From positions 62,001-126,000 of the forward strand of contig NW_024468536.1 in the NCBI RefSeq assembly GCF_001632365.1: 64,000 nt of DNA, in the 5' to 3' direction. Source of the DNA: Laetiporus sulphureus 93-53 (taxonomy: Eukaryota; Basidiomycota; Agaricomycetes; Polyporales; Laetiporaceae). Positions within the stretch are counted from its first letter, which is position 1, and every line of letters begins with the position of its first letter. Under the pieces are notes generated by a model. It saw nothing but the letters and a program-made list of their open reading frames with translations, was not told the DNA's origin and made no database searches. The translations under genes were made by a program, and so were the position numbers. Of this stretch, positions 1-12,391 are shown piece after piece.

Positions 1-3000
1 CGATAGTACAAATGTTATGCAAGCATTGCAACGCGAACAGCTGAGTTCTCCAGCGAGATGTTTGTCGTCCACCTGCCCCCGAGGCCGAGTCCTGGTTCGC
101 ACCCATGCTCAATGATTGGCCCTCATCATCAAGGAGATCTCCCCGCTTCGTGGCAGCATCGTTTGCTTGTTGAGATGCGGTCGTACGTGACATGATGCGT
201 TGACACAGATCTATCCAAGCCGATGGGTTATGCACAACGGTTTGCTGAAGCCAGCTATCGATGACATTGCGGACGCCGTCCACGGATGAGTCGTCATCCA
301 ACATCGCAAATAGCTCCTCCACCAATTCATCGCCTCCAAGTCTTGACATACTAAAAGCGTCCTTCTGCACCAGCTGATAGAGGGCATTGATGGACGCAAG
401 TTTCAGAGGCCTACGGGTCGAAGAGAGATATCCTCTAAACTGTGCCACAAGCGCTGGCACCGCAACAAATTCAGGCGCGAACATCAAGAAATGTTGGATG
501 CAATTGATGGCCTCCACGCAGATACCGTCGTCATCTTCACTGATGAACTGGTGAACGAGATCTAGGACGAGAGTACGAGATCGGGTGGAGTCTTGCATGT
601 CCGGACCCAATACCGTGATTACGGCGTCAATATTCTGACAAACCGCTTGATATGCGGGCAGATCTCCGCTCAAGTTGGCATGGGCCAGTGACCCACCCTC
701 GGGCTCATGCGACTCCAGCATGTAGACCTTGAAAAGGAGGCCCAATGTGCTCGGCACAAAAGGTGCATACGCAAGGCTGGCAGCATCAATGACACGCGCA
801 AGCGCAATGAGAGACCAGAAGTGTACCACGGGGTGCGGGTCGTTCACCAAAGACATCAGAATGTGGACCGTCGTCTTGAGAAGAGGGCCAGTAGCAAGGC
901 CACCTACATGAGCATGGATCTCCCCGAAGGCAAGAGCACATCCGGCACGTCCATGAGGATCACGGTTGCTGACTACCTGGTCCACTAAGGTCTTAGCCTG
1001 TGCCGTGAGGAAGTTGGTACCAGCAATGCTAGCTAAGCGGCCGATAGCCTCGCTGCCTCCTCTGCGAAGCAGCAGATCACCGTCCATCAAGACGTCCTAC
1101 AAGATGATGGAATTGATGAGTCAAGCTCGACGTGAGCATTGCTATTTCCTAACCTTGAGAAAGTTGGACAACAATGATGTCACCTGCCCATTTCCTAAAC
1201 TCTGCCGCGATCGAGGTGCAGTCGCCTGTCGAAGAGCGAGGACAAGTGCGATTGTAGCGTTGATAGTCACAGCCGCCTTACGACCCGAATTCCTCGCGAG
1301 CTTTGCAGAGCCTGTGGATTCCATCAACTGCGTCACGGTGCGTATGGTAGACTGTAAATCTTGCACATGAAGTAATTGAGCAAACAGTTGAATCGCGGCA
1401 TTGACTGCCGCGGTGGCCGGAGGTGGGGGTTCCGGCCATTGAATGCTGATGTCAGACGAAATTCTTTGGCATAGGAAGAGAGGATCGTTGGAGCAGGATC
1501 TAATAATCGGTTTATTGAACTTTCATTGTTGCCATTGTCAATTGACGCATGCTTCCTCAAGGTCTACGTACTCACCATTTCTTCTACAGAGATCTCCACG
1601 TTATCGCGATTCATCCATGCCTTGACAGATTCATCGATGTGAATATCAGAAACGCCATATGCATACCCATCTGTGCTTTGCCATACGGACGTGAATGCTC
1701 CTGTGGAGGTAGCGATCGCAGCCTGCACCGACGATCCAGCGTATCCTTCCGGACTTGCAAACAGTGAGATGGCAGACTGCAACAGAGCCGATTGCATGGA
1801 TTCCGTGATGCCGGCGTGCCCCAACAGGGAGAAACACTGGAATATCCTCGTCCGCAGTAAAGCTTCCCGTCCCTCCAATGATAACTCCTTGGTTTCCGTC
1901 GGAAGCTGCTCTGGGTTCTCGTCTATTCGCCGTGCGCGGAAGGTGTTCACAAATTGTAAGGAGTTCGAAAGGAGGAACGCAATCCGTCTAGTCACGTCTG
2001 GGGTGACCAGCGTCGGGGAATTGGACTTCAAAAAGCAATACACTGCACCGAGCGCGCTCTCCCTCAGGTGCAGCAGAAACATCCACTCAGCCGGCGTCCG
2101 ACCCGCACTTGCATCCTTGTTCGTTGGTTTCGGAAGTGCATTACGCCACAGTACGAGCAGCTGCGGCAAGTGTGCACGTACGAAGTTCGGTCCGAGCGCC
2201 ATCAGAGCCGCGATGCAAGTCCATGCGATCTCCACTTCCGTCCGAGCGATCTTGACCTCATGGTCTCCTGCGCGCTTTAGCAATTGAACGGCGGTGTCAA
2301 AGACTTTCGCGCTGATGTCATACGATACGTAGAGCGGCCGTTCTGGAATCACTGTTAGTAGTGCGGCGAGGCCGTAAGCGTGGCCCAAGGAACGTGTGTG
2401 GATATCCGACGGGGCGGTTGGTGTGGTGATTGCGGAAATATCTCGCTGGAGCACCTCAACAACGCTGATCAACACTTTGGGCAGTCGCAACGGGGTTGAA
2501 TAACAAAAGCATCGCAGAGCCCAGGCAGCGTTCACCCGGATGCTATGGTTCGGATGCCCCAGCAGTGTCGACAGAGGATCAATAAGTGCATCCTGGGAAA
2601 CTTTAAGTGACTACCGATCATGACGCCAAGGGAAGCATACCTGCACAGGGGGAGGGGCGTTCCCTAGCTGCTGCAGTAATTTTGCTACTTCCCTGAGTGC
2701 CACTACTATACACAAAGGATTCGGCGCCGTTTGACCGGGCATCATTGCAGGCCATCGCTTCAGGTACACGTTCGACAGTTCTTGAATTGCCATTATCTGC
2801 GCTTGCTCACTGAGCATGCGGACTCCCACCAGATCTCTGAGCAAGATCTCCACCAAGGACCGTACCAGCAGCGTCTCGTACCGCGTCGTCGTATTGCGTG
2901 GGTTCTCAATAATTTCCGTCATCAAGTGATCGACGATTAGCCCATAGTTACTTTCAACGAATGACGGACCGAGCTGCGACAGAAGTGATGTATAGAAGTC

Positions 3001-4290
3001 AAAGATGCCAACACGGACCTTGCGTGATGCTTGTGGCTTGTTGAACTGAAGCGAGAGTTGAAGGAGCATTTCGTTCGGCATCATGACCGGCTTGGCCTCC
3101 TCGATCTGGATGTGAAGCCCAGTCGGCACATCCTCCTCATCCTCGCTAGCATTCTGTCCTTTCTTTGCCTTCTTAGGCGGCTCCGCGACGGGAGTCAAGC
3201 GCTCGACCTGCGTCGCCGCGAGGAGATGAGCGACGAGCTTGGCAAGCGAGCGCCGAGTCAACTGGTCAGCGCTCTCCAAGCTCTTTGTACACAATACCAC
3301 AAGCGAGTCTACGTCGGCGACCAGCCTTGCAGGGTCATCTGCGGGATACATCAAGATCAAGACCTAGAGTTACGTGAGTCCATCAATTCACGATTACAAG
3401 TGGGATGACCGACATCACAGGCAGCTCTCTGAATGGCTAAGGCTTTGTCGCCTAGCGCGTGCCTCATCTGCTTGACGATGTCTTTGAGAAGTGAGTCCGT
3501 TACTGCACGTTTTGCTGTCGACAGACATTTCTCCAGGGTGCGCAGTGCATGGTAGCGGAGGATGACGGGCTACATACTCAAGTTATCGGAATGCACCATG
3601 TCGAGGCAAGCACCAGGAGAACATACCGCCGATGACGCTTTGTACAGTTTGAGACTCATATTCGTGATGTCGATCATCAATGACATGACCTTAAAAAGGC
3701 ACTATTAGTCGCGGAAATATATACATATCTGCTAATATCTCAACCTGGCTACCGAAGGCTCCCATGATTTCACCGATGCAGTATGTCGCCGCACTGCGCA
3801 CAAGACTGAGAAACCGGCATGGAACGAGTCATAGCACTCACAGCTTGCTGGAGTCCTTGTAACCAGCCTTGGGCTCTCCTACAACCTTCAAAAAGGACTG
3901 AATAGTATCAAAGATGGTCTTCGTTTCGCCGCGGGTATAGATTGCTATAAAACATTTTGCAACAAGAGCCCTCACGGGACGTCCGGGAGCGGGGTAGGGC
4001 TCTGGTGCTTGGATAATCTTGACAAGGGAGCCCTCGAGGTCCACTTGAGATGCTTTGAGGTCTTCCTGCAAGGATCACTGGATATAGACCACTGGGCATA
4101 TGAGCGCATGGCTTACCACCGAAGCTCGCTTCACCGCTCTCTCTGTAGCCGCGAGCCACTGAAACAGATAGATCTCTCCCGTCTCGCCTGTAAGGTTTGA
4201 CTTGACACCAGTCTCAGTAAGCTACGCGTAGCGATTCGAGCAACTCACTTCGTCAATAGCATCGTATAATGCGGGACTTTCGGTGGCCAT
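1..4290 (-). CDS. LAA1: HEATR5/Laa1-type HEAT-repeat protein (3' part missing)
   Basis: A large all-helical HEAT-repeat protein resembling HEATR5 of animals and Laa1 of yeast, which binds the AP-1 clathrin adaptor and works in trans-Golgi/endosome sorting. The start is the ATG at 4288-4290 (MATESPALYDAIDE), followed by a short intron and an exon reading ETGEIYLFQWLAATERAVK, a typical N-terminus of this family. The best blocks are 2611-3360, with a Lys/Asp/Glu-rich linker, and 1564-2535. Coding exons separated by introns of about 50-60 nt continue to position 1, and the C-terminus lies outside the window. Exons below about 1.5 kb are less certain. It is head-to-head with FIG4, start codons 190 bp apart, which may mean a shared promoter for two endosomal genes. 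Family assignment is from recognisable sequence; the AP-1 role is inferred from the family. Confidence 0.82.
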
Positions 4291-4480
4291 GACGGTCGCG
4301 GTGTAAGCCACGCGTCGGTGGCTGCAGCTGCCGCTGGCTCGCGCGTCAACGCAACTTGCTCCGCTCTCTGAACCATCTCTGTCCCTGGCTCTACGCTTTT
4401 TTTCTTCCTCGGTTCTGTTCGATTAGTCGCATAATTTTTCTGGAATATTCGATTGTATTTTCAGATCTACTTTTGCCGAC

Positions 4481-7400
4481 ATGCACATCGCCTCAGTCCC
4501 TGGGCCTGCAGAAAGAGGTGCCGCTCTGCTACCGCGCATCGTTACTTCAGACTTGGCCTCAGAGTTGGAACCCGTCTCAGACAGCAGCGAGACAATCACA
4601 CCCGTCTCGCAGCATTCTATCTCGTCCGCCCCGGAATCTCAAGAAGCCGTCTCTATCCCCAAATCGGACGGCCCTTCCCCAAGCGCAGGTGCATCATCCA
4701 TAAGGGTACCGTCAACCAAGTTCTCCCATACTTATGTGGAGGACCCTTCCCTCGTGTTCAATAAATTCATACTTTATGAAAACCGCCTACGCTTCTACAT
4801 CGTTGCATCCAACACATCCGACTCACGTCATCGGATCATCAAGATCGACCGCACGTCTCAGGATGAGCTGGAAGTCGTTGAAGACGAAACGGTTTACAGC
4901 GGAAAGCAGATGAGCGCGGTACTCAAGATGCTCGAGGACGGCAACCGAGGGTGTGGCGGGCTGGGCAAGGCGCGCGTGTTCTTTGGCATAGCTGGTGCGC
5001 TTCACGGCTGCAGTGTCCTCGTATGTCTATACCGATATTTCTCAATATATCAGGCTTTGTTCGCTTCACCGCTGGGTGGTACATGATCGTGATCTCGAAG
5101 CGATCCGTTGTTGCATTGCTTGGCGGACATTACATCTATCACTGCGAGAATACAGACATCGTCCCTGTCTGCTCCAACCACAAGATCGACAAGCCAGCAG
5201 AGGAGCAGCGACTTATGAACATCTTCAAGCAAGTGGATATGTCGAAGAATTTCTACTTCAGGTGCGTGTGCTCATGTCCATTTTACAGGATGTATAGCGC
5301 AATTTGCCCGTGAACAGATTTGTAACAAAGAGCATAGGTTTCCTATACTTTAACTCCATGATTTGTTTTGTGGTCACCTTCAGATGTTATGATTCATTGA
5401 GTAAACTCTGATTAAGTCATGAAACGTCTTCGACGTTCCTCCTTCACCCTATGCACGACAAGCCTATGATTTACCTCATGGGAAGTTTTGAAACTTTGCT
5501 CACGCCCATTCCGAAAATGCGCTGTGCATCCTATGCCTGAACTTCACCAACTCGACCGATGTTTTGTCCGCAGCTATACCTACGACTTGACATCGACGCT
5601 GCAGCACAACCTCACGCGGGCGGGTCTGCCTCCGGCGCGGCGGTGGATGTTCAATAACCGATTTGCATGGAACCATCACATGCTAACGGTATCTTTCGAT
5701 CATGGCAAATTCCCCGCATCCAAAGCGCATTGGCTCATCCCACTTATCCATGGGCATGTCGATCAGGCCAGTGAGTATACAGCGCAGGCTATGCTGCGAT
5801 AATGCTTATGCTTCATAGAACTGACGGTCCTCGGGCGCGTCATCTTCATCACCCTCATCGCTCGACGCTCCCGGCATCACGCTGGCGCACGGTACTTGAA
5901 ACGTGGCGTGAACGATGAGGTGCATTTTAGAGGATGCCGCATATTAAACAGGTCTGCTGATACATGGAACCTAGGGCAACGTTGCAAATGAAGTGGAAAC
6001 CGAACAGATCGTGTCCGAGACATTGACGACGCCGTTCTACTTCCCTGCTCCTCGAAGCTCAGAACATGAGCAACAGGCCCGCCGCCCGAGCCCGAACTTC
6101 ACGAGCTATGTTCAGGTGAGCACATCGGCATAAAAGGAAGACGAATTCTAATAGAACAACAGTATCGCGGTAGCATACCCATTTACTGGGCGCAAGAAAC
6201 TACCAGTATGAGCCCAAAGCCTCCCATTGAAAGTAAGTTGCATACATCACATCTGAAAACATGTTAACGCCCAGCAGTCAGTGTCATGGATCCCTTCTAC
6301 ACCGCAGCCTCCCGGCACTTTGACGACCTCTTCGCGCGCTACGGCGGGCCAATCATGATTCTGAACCTCATCAAGAAGCGCGAACCGGTCGCACGCGAAT
6401 CGAAGCTCGGCGTCGAATACGCGCAGTGCGTCAAGTACCTGAATCAATTCCTCCCGCGGGACAAGCGGATGATTTATCGTGCGTGGGACATGTCGCGAGC
6501 GTATAAGGAGTGAGCCACGCTTGACTATGTGCAGGCACCCCGTGCTCAGTGCTTACGATGGTAATGCAGGAAAACGCAAGACGTGATCGGGTACCTGGAA
6601 GACATCGCGGAGGAGTCTATCCAGACCACGGGCTTCTTTCACTCAGGACCGGAGCCGTATTCGCATGCATTGCAAATCGAGGCAGAGTACGTGACACTAT
6701 CATCTATTCTACCGTCGATGCTCATCCGCTTTGATCGTCTGAGCGTAGGCAGAATCCAGGCATGACATGGCGTAGCACGATGTCACTCCAGAATGGCATC
6801 TGCCGCACAAACTGCGTCGACTGCCTTGACCGGACGAATGCCGCTCAATTTGTCTTCGGAAAACGCGCACTTGGCCACCAGCTGTATGCGCTCGGTGTGG
6901 TTGATTCGCCCAATCTGGCGTTCGATTCGGACGCTGTGAATATGTTGACGGAAATGTACCATGACCACGGCGATAGTAAGTCGTCTGACGAACCAGTTAG
7001 TTCAAGACGTTAATGAACACCGCTCGCCCAGGTTTGGCATTGCAATACACGGGAAGCGCCCTTGTAAATCGTGTCGAGACTTATCGACGCATGCCGCATT
7101 GGAACAGTCACTCCAGAGACATCATTGAGAATCTGCGCCGTTTTTATGCCAACTCTCTTCTCGGTAAGTTCATGCACTACGATTGTCTATGAAACGTGTC
7201 AATTTACCAGGAGCAGATGCCGACAAGCAAACTGCTATCAACCTCTTCCTCGGCGTGAATCCCGACCGGCAATCAACTCGCCCCCTCCAACGCGACAAGT
7301 ATCAAAAATGGTATAAAGAGGAGCACCTCGAGCCGGCCTACGTTTTAGAAGAGTGTCAGAAAGGCATTATGCAGTTTGTCAACACGCGCGGGGACTATTG

Positions 7401-8134
7401 GATCGAATATTATCGGCCGCTACTATTCACTTCTTTAGGGAAGCACTTTGCGTTTTCAATGAATAGCACGCTCAAGCTCCCTGGGTATCTGTTCTAAAAT
7501 CTCCTTTTAGCAAATGTAGCCATTGATTACGAGTTGTAGAAAGACAGCACGCGACGTGAACTACAGTCCGTTCCTGCCCCATCACAACTCGTCACATCAC
7601 TGTCATCCACGTTCCAGCGGCAGCAACAGGATCTGGTTGATCATATATGGTACAGGCTCATGGATGGCGTTCGACGCTGGATCAGCTCAAGCCCAGCTCC
7701 GGGCTCTCGGATCTCACACGTAGACCGGGCTATGCGATCATACCCCAAACATGCCGGAGACGCCGTCGCCGTGGATCGAAATTCCACTAAATACATTGCA
7801 GAGCAGCTTATGGACCCGACGGTCTCGCTGAAGGAAGAGGACGAGTACGAGGAGTGAGTATCTTGAGAACATATTGTGCCGCTAGCTCATGAAACGCATG
7901 CAGCTATGTTGATCAGTGCGAAGAGCCGATGGAGTAGCTCGCGTGGACCTTGAGAAGTACCAGGACGCCGTCTTGCTGACACAAGGTCACCTGTCCTGCT
8001 TGCACGAGCCGCGAGAGGACGTGTTCGCCGCGTATGTGGAGACCGCAAATCCGCAAGGGCTGGACGGGCACAGGGATCCACTGCCCGTCAAATTTGACTA
8101 CGAGAGATGGATTGCGGGAGTGACTATGACTTGA
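4481..8134 (+). CDS. FIG4: FIG4-type Sac phosphatase, PI(3,5)P2 5-phosphatase
   Basis: Sac-domain phosphoinositide phosphatase of the FIG4 branch, which acts with Vac14 and the Fab1 kinase on the vacuole/endosome membrane to set PI(3,5)P2. Start is the ATG at 4481, giving a Ser/Pro-rich N-terminus before the Sac domain ([16 protein letters not shown]). The Sac core reads [11 protein letters not shown], and the catalytic CX5R loop is intact at 6813-6833 (CVDCLDR, followed by TNAAQF). At least nine introns are visible. One, 5262-5573, is 312 nt, much longer than the rest; it joins NFYF to SYTYDLT exactly as the family expects. The last junction is ambiguous: the strong acceptor cag near 7900 leads to a stop, while a weaker acceptor near 7923 (gcgaag) keeps the frame into [14 protein letters not shown] and the stop at 8132-8134. 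Gene identity is secure; the C-terminal model is less so. Confidence 0.9.
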
Positions 8135-8372
8135 CGACAACTAACGACATTCGGAGAGTAGGGTATGTGAGCGATGTATCGTACTGTACAATATAGATAT
8201 ACTGGATGAGGTGAGCGTGGAAAGAGGTCGCAGTGAGCCGTAATGATTGGCAGAAATCAGTGTATAATGCAATTTAACGTTGTGTGCACCCATCAAACTC
8301 CCTGTGCCACCATCGAACTAAGGAAAATATGCAGGCATGATCTAAAACGGTCAGTCGAGAATCCAAGCCTGC
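8135..8372. other. Convergent 3' spacer between FIG4 and Lon
   Basis: Short spacer of 238 bp between two tail-to-tail genes, containing AT-rich stretches likely to serve the two polyadenylation regions. No gene is seen in it. Confidence 0.6.
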
Positions 8373-11300
8373 TTAGAGCCTACTCTCGACGAGCACGTTA
8401 TTCCTCCTCCATCCGATGGCACCCTTACCAAAGGCCGCCTCTAGGACCTCCTCAAGAGTTCGCACGAAGACAAACTGCATTTCGCGACAAATCTCTGGCG
8501 GAACGTCAAATTCGACGTCCTTGCGGTTCGCCCATGGCAGGATCACCTTCGTGATCTGCGCGCGATGTGCACCGAGGACCTTTTCCTTGATACCACCGAC
8601 AGGGCCAACGCGTCCACGAAGAGTGACCTAAAGACAGATAAGCTCGGTGTCTCATGAGGGTTGTCGTACAGCTCACCTCTCCAGTCATAGCGATGTTGCT
8701 TGGCACGCAAGCCCCTGTGAGCAGGGAAACGAACGCACAGGTCTGCATAAACGTGAGCCTCGTCATACAACTGCAACAAGTACCACCACGCACCATAGCA
8801 ATCCCAGCAGACGGCCCATCCTTTTTCACCGCGCCCGACGGCAAATGCAGATGAATGTCAATCGGATCCGGGTTTTTCAACGGGTCCTGACTCCTCGTCT
8901 TCGTGATATACAAATCGTACGCGTGCGCCTTGACCCAGCTAAGCGCGAGCTCGCCGCTCTCCTTGATCACATCGCCGAGGCTACCCGTGAGCTTCAACTT
9001 CCCGCTCCCCGGCACCACACTCGTCTCGATCGGCAGTATGCCGCCCTCGCCCATGCCAGTTACGACGAGCCCATACACGAGCCCGCGCCGTTCCTCCCGC
9101 ACACGCTCCTCCTCATCCCACCGCGCAATACCGAGGATCTTCTCGAGCTCGTCTTCCTCCACGAGCTTCTTGTACCCCTTCACTCCGGACTTGACGACCA
9201 TGTTTTCCAAAGCGCTGTCCGGGATGGTTGCGTCATCCGGGTCGACGCCCAAGCTGTCGCAGTACTCGGCCCATTCGACAGCCTTGAAGCGCACTACTGC
9301 GCCGATTGCTCGCTCTAGCGAGCGTACACCCGCTTCGCGCGTGTAGTGTGTAGCAATATGGATGAGCGCCGCGTCTGTCAACGTGAGGTGGTCTGATGTT
9401 AGGCCATTCATCTTCAGCTGCTTCGGTAGCAAGAATCTACGCGCGATATGCATCTTCTCGTCGTATGTGTAGCCTGATGTTGTTCGGTCAATGAAGGCCG
9501 AGGAATACGCATGAGAACACGTTACCTGATAAGTGTACTACCTCGCATCTGTCCAGTAGCGGCGGTGCTATTGTATCGAGCGTGTTCGAGGTGCAAATGA
9601 ACAGTACTTGACTCAAGTCAATCGGGACGTTGATATAATGATCCTGCAAGCAGATATTTATGTCAGTATTCCGCATTCTCTATCTGTTATGCAATCACTT
9701 ACGTGGAAGGTATGGTTCTGCTCCGGATCCAGCACTTCGAGGAGTGCAGCAGCCGGATCACCATGGAAGTTACTATGTGAGACTTTGTCTATTTCATCTC
9801 TACAAGAAGTCTGTCAGTAACGCGCAAAGATACTCCGAACGATACAGTAACCCACACTCACAAGAGAATCACAGGATCTGGTCTACCCGCTTTTCTAAGA
9901 GCCTGCACGATGTTCCCCGGGCCACTGGCGACATATGTCCGCCTATGGCCTCTAATTTCCGCCTCATCACGCACGCCTCCCAGTGATATCCGCTGGAACG
10001 GCCTGTCAAGTGCGTGCGCAATGGATTGCCCGAGCGATGTCTTCCCCGTACCCGGAGGCCCAACAAACCTAACAACCAGAGCGCAATATTATATCACGTG
10101 ATCGCGTTCGGTCTGGAAAAACTCACAGCAGGATTGGGCCTTTCACGTTCTGTCTCTGCCGCGTGTGTTGTTGCTGGACATCAGCAGGAACTGCTGCTGG
10201 GTTTCCTGGACTATACGGGATTAGTGCCTTGCTATCGTTCTTGTCCGGCGGACTGGAAGACAGCCGCTTGACTTCTTCCGTGAGGTGCTCGGTCTGGTCC
10301 ACCCGGTTCGCTTGCAGCTGTGTTTTCTTCTCCGCCTGCAGTTCCTTTAGGCGCACGACGGCGAGATACTCAATCAGCCTCTTCTTGATCTTCTCGAGCC
10401 CAAAGTGATCTGCATCGAGCTGCTGCCGCGCCTTCGTCAGAAAGGCCCGATCTCGCAGCGCTTCTAGTGAGGCGCTACTCTGATTAGCCGTCGTCGAAGC
10501 GGGCCAAGGGATAGCAGTCAACCACTCCAACTGCAGGTCTGCTCAGTCAACGTCACTGAAGCGTCATTTGCATGCGCCACTCACATAATTGCGGATAACA
10601 CCCTGCTCTACGCTGCCAGTCGGTGTACGTTTGAGCCTCTTCCATTCTCTCACAGCCATCTTGCGTTCCTCGCTGTCCTTGGCCATCGCCTCGATCTTGC
10701 TTCGGATCTCAGCTAAGTCGTGCGCTTCAGCCTCCTCGTCATCGTCAAGCTCGGACACTGCCCCATGCGGTGTTGTGCCACTAGTACTATTCGTACTGGA
10801 AATCTTGGAGTCAGCCTGCGGGGACGACCGCTGCAGGTTGCGTAGCTCGCGCTGGATGGCGGCGAGCTGCTGGCGCAGGAAGAACTCCTTCTGCTGCTTG
10901 GAGAGCGACTCGTCGATGGACTGGGTGATCTTTTTGCTTACTTCCGAAATCGAGTTCTGCTTGACGAAGATGACGGCTGCGCGCTTCAAGCGTTCTTCCG
11001 TCTCGGTGGCAGACAGAAAATCTGGGCTAAGGCGTCAGTCTAATTGCCGGACAACCCAAGGTAACAGTACTTACCGAGCTTGTCCGCATATTCAGCATTC
11101 AGACTAGCCACCAGCACGTCCGCAATCCATCCGGCCCTCTTTATAGGTGCTTCGTCGACCATGTTGGTGAGTTTGGAGTAGAAGTCCCGTTTGGCTTCAC
11201 TAGCGGCATCACTGCTTAGACGGTCCAGCAACTTCAACGCTGCACCCTTGAACGCCATGAAAGCCTCAGCGCTAGGGTCGCCCTCCTGACGGGGATATTC

Positions 11301-11654
11301 CACCACGAGCTCAACCAGTTCATCAAGCCCCTCTGGAACTTCCCGAGCCTGGGGAAGATGAATGCGCGAAAGGCCGTGGAGCGTGAGTAAGTAAGGCCGC
11401 TGCTGGTCTCTGCCGACAGCTCTGGGCGGCTTTACCAGCCGCACTACACGCGCCGCACATCCCCACTCATGCAATATGGTCGCATCGGCAGATGGAATGG
11501 GAACAGCGGCAACGACGGGTTGCGTCTCGGACTCCTGGACGAGCTGCAACAGGAGCTCTCCGGTGACGCTGTTCACGGGTATGGTGAACCGGGCGGTCGG
11601 CAGCAGCAACAGGGGATAAGCGAGAGACACAACAGGCAGCGTCGAGGTTGCCAT
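8373..11654 (-). CDS. PLN: Peroxisomal Lon protease (LONP2/Pln type)
   Basis: ATP-dependent Lon protease. The start is the ATG at 11652-11654 ([19 protein letters not shown]) with no mitochondrial presequence; an N-terminal LON substrate-binding domain follows, then a coiled helical region, an AAA+ module and the protease domain. The Walker A motif [11 protein letters not shown] is near 10033-10065. The catalytic Ser lies in KKDGPSAG, codon 8809-8811, and the dyad Lys in GGIKEK, codon 8586-8588. The protein ends ESRL: the last three residues SRL fit the PTS1 peroxisome-import signal, so this is the peroxisomal rather than the mitochondrial Lon, expected to degrade damaged or processed matrix enzymes. 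The gene is split by several short introns, for example near 9490-9520 and 10080-10130. Walker A, the catalytic dyad and the tail are read directly; localisation is inferred from the tail and lack of presequence. Confidence 0.93.
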
Positions 11655-12391
11655 TGAGAGCACGGTGGAAGAGCGGAGTAAAGGGAGAGGAAAGATTGGC
11701 GAGCATCTGTTTCGTGCTTCTCATATAGCAGTCACGGGGAACGCGTTTATCACGCGCCACCGCTGCCCCGCGCTGCTCGGGGATAGCCTAAGGGCCACGA
11801 CTCTTCCTCGCTCTCCTTTGACCGACCCAGCTCATAGGCCCATGCATCTCCCTTCACTTACGCCCTCTCCCGCGTTGTCCACTCGGCAATCACGAAAAAA
11901 ATTCAGAAGAGATCTTGGTCACTAGCTGGGATTTTACATGCATAAGAATCGTGATGGTGTATAACGACTGAAAGCCAACGGATGCGACGAAACACAACAG
12001 AAAAAACGTGTCATAGCGATGCCTGATATTTCCCTTGAGGAATCAGTATTAGTATGCCGAACACAACGTATTGCGGCATGTCGGGTGCATTACGAAAACA
12101 TAACATGCAACACCGAACGATCGAGGACAGAAGCGAGGAACGAACCCATGGATACAATTATGATAACAGACTTGCGGCGACGGCGACAAAATCAATGGTC
12201 CTATAGACGTGAGCGGCAGGCCCTCTGGCTCTGCTCTACTGTGCGTGCAACTTGACATGAATGATATGTCCTCCTTCAGAGGACGATGGGTTGAGCATGA
12301 ATGGCGGAGATAACGCGAGGTCGTGGAGTAAGAAAAAGAAATGAAAACATGATAGAGCGATTCGAGCGCATAGGCGTGACTCGTTGAGCCT
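11655..12391. other. Intergenic region between Lon and importin beta
   Basis: About 740 bp holding the Lon promoter side (high coordinate of Lon) and the 3' UTR side of the importin beta gene. Open frames here are short and show no family resemblance. No RNA gene or repeat was recognised. Confidence 0.5.

Noticed and set aside
1673..2287. 204-codon plus-strand open frame
   Set aside because: Shadow opposite a strongly supported HEAT-repeat exon; composition and lack of splice context argue against a gene.
7855..7945. Apparent frameshift near the end of FIG4
   Set aside because: An alternative acceptor (gcgaag, about 7923) restores the frame through to the stop at 8134, so a mutation need not be invoked; the acceptor is weak, so the point stays open.
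8647..9346. Long plus-strand frames opposite Lon (up to 223 codons)
   Set aside because: Antisense shadows of the GC-rich Lon protease exon with low-complexity translation.
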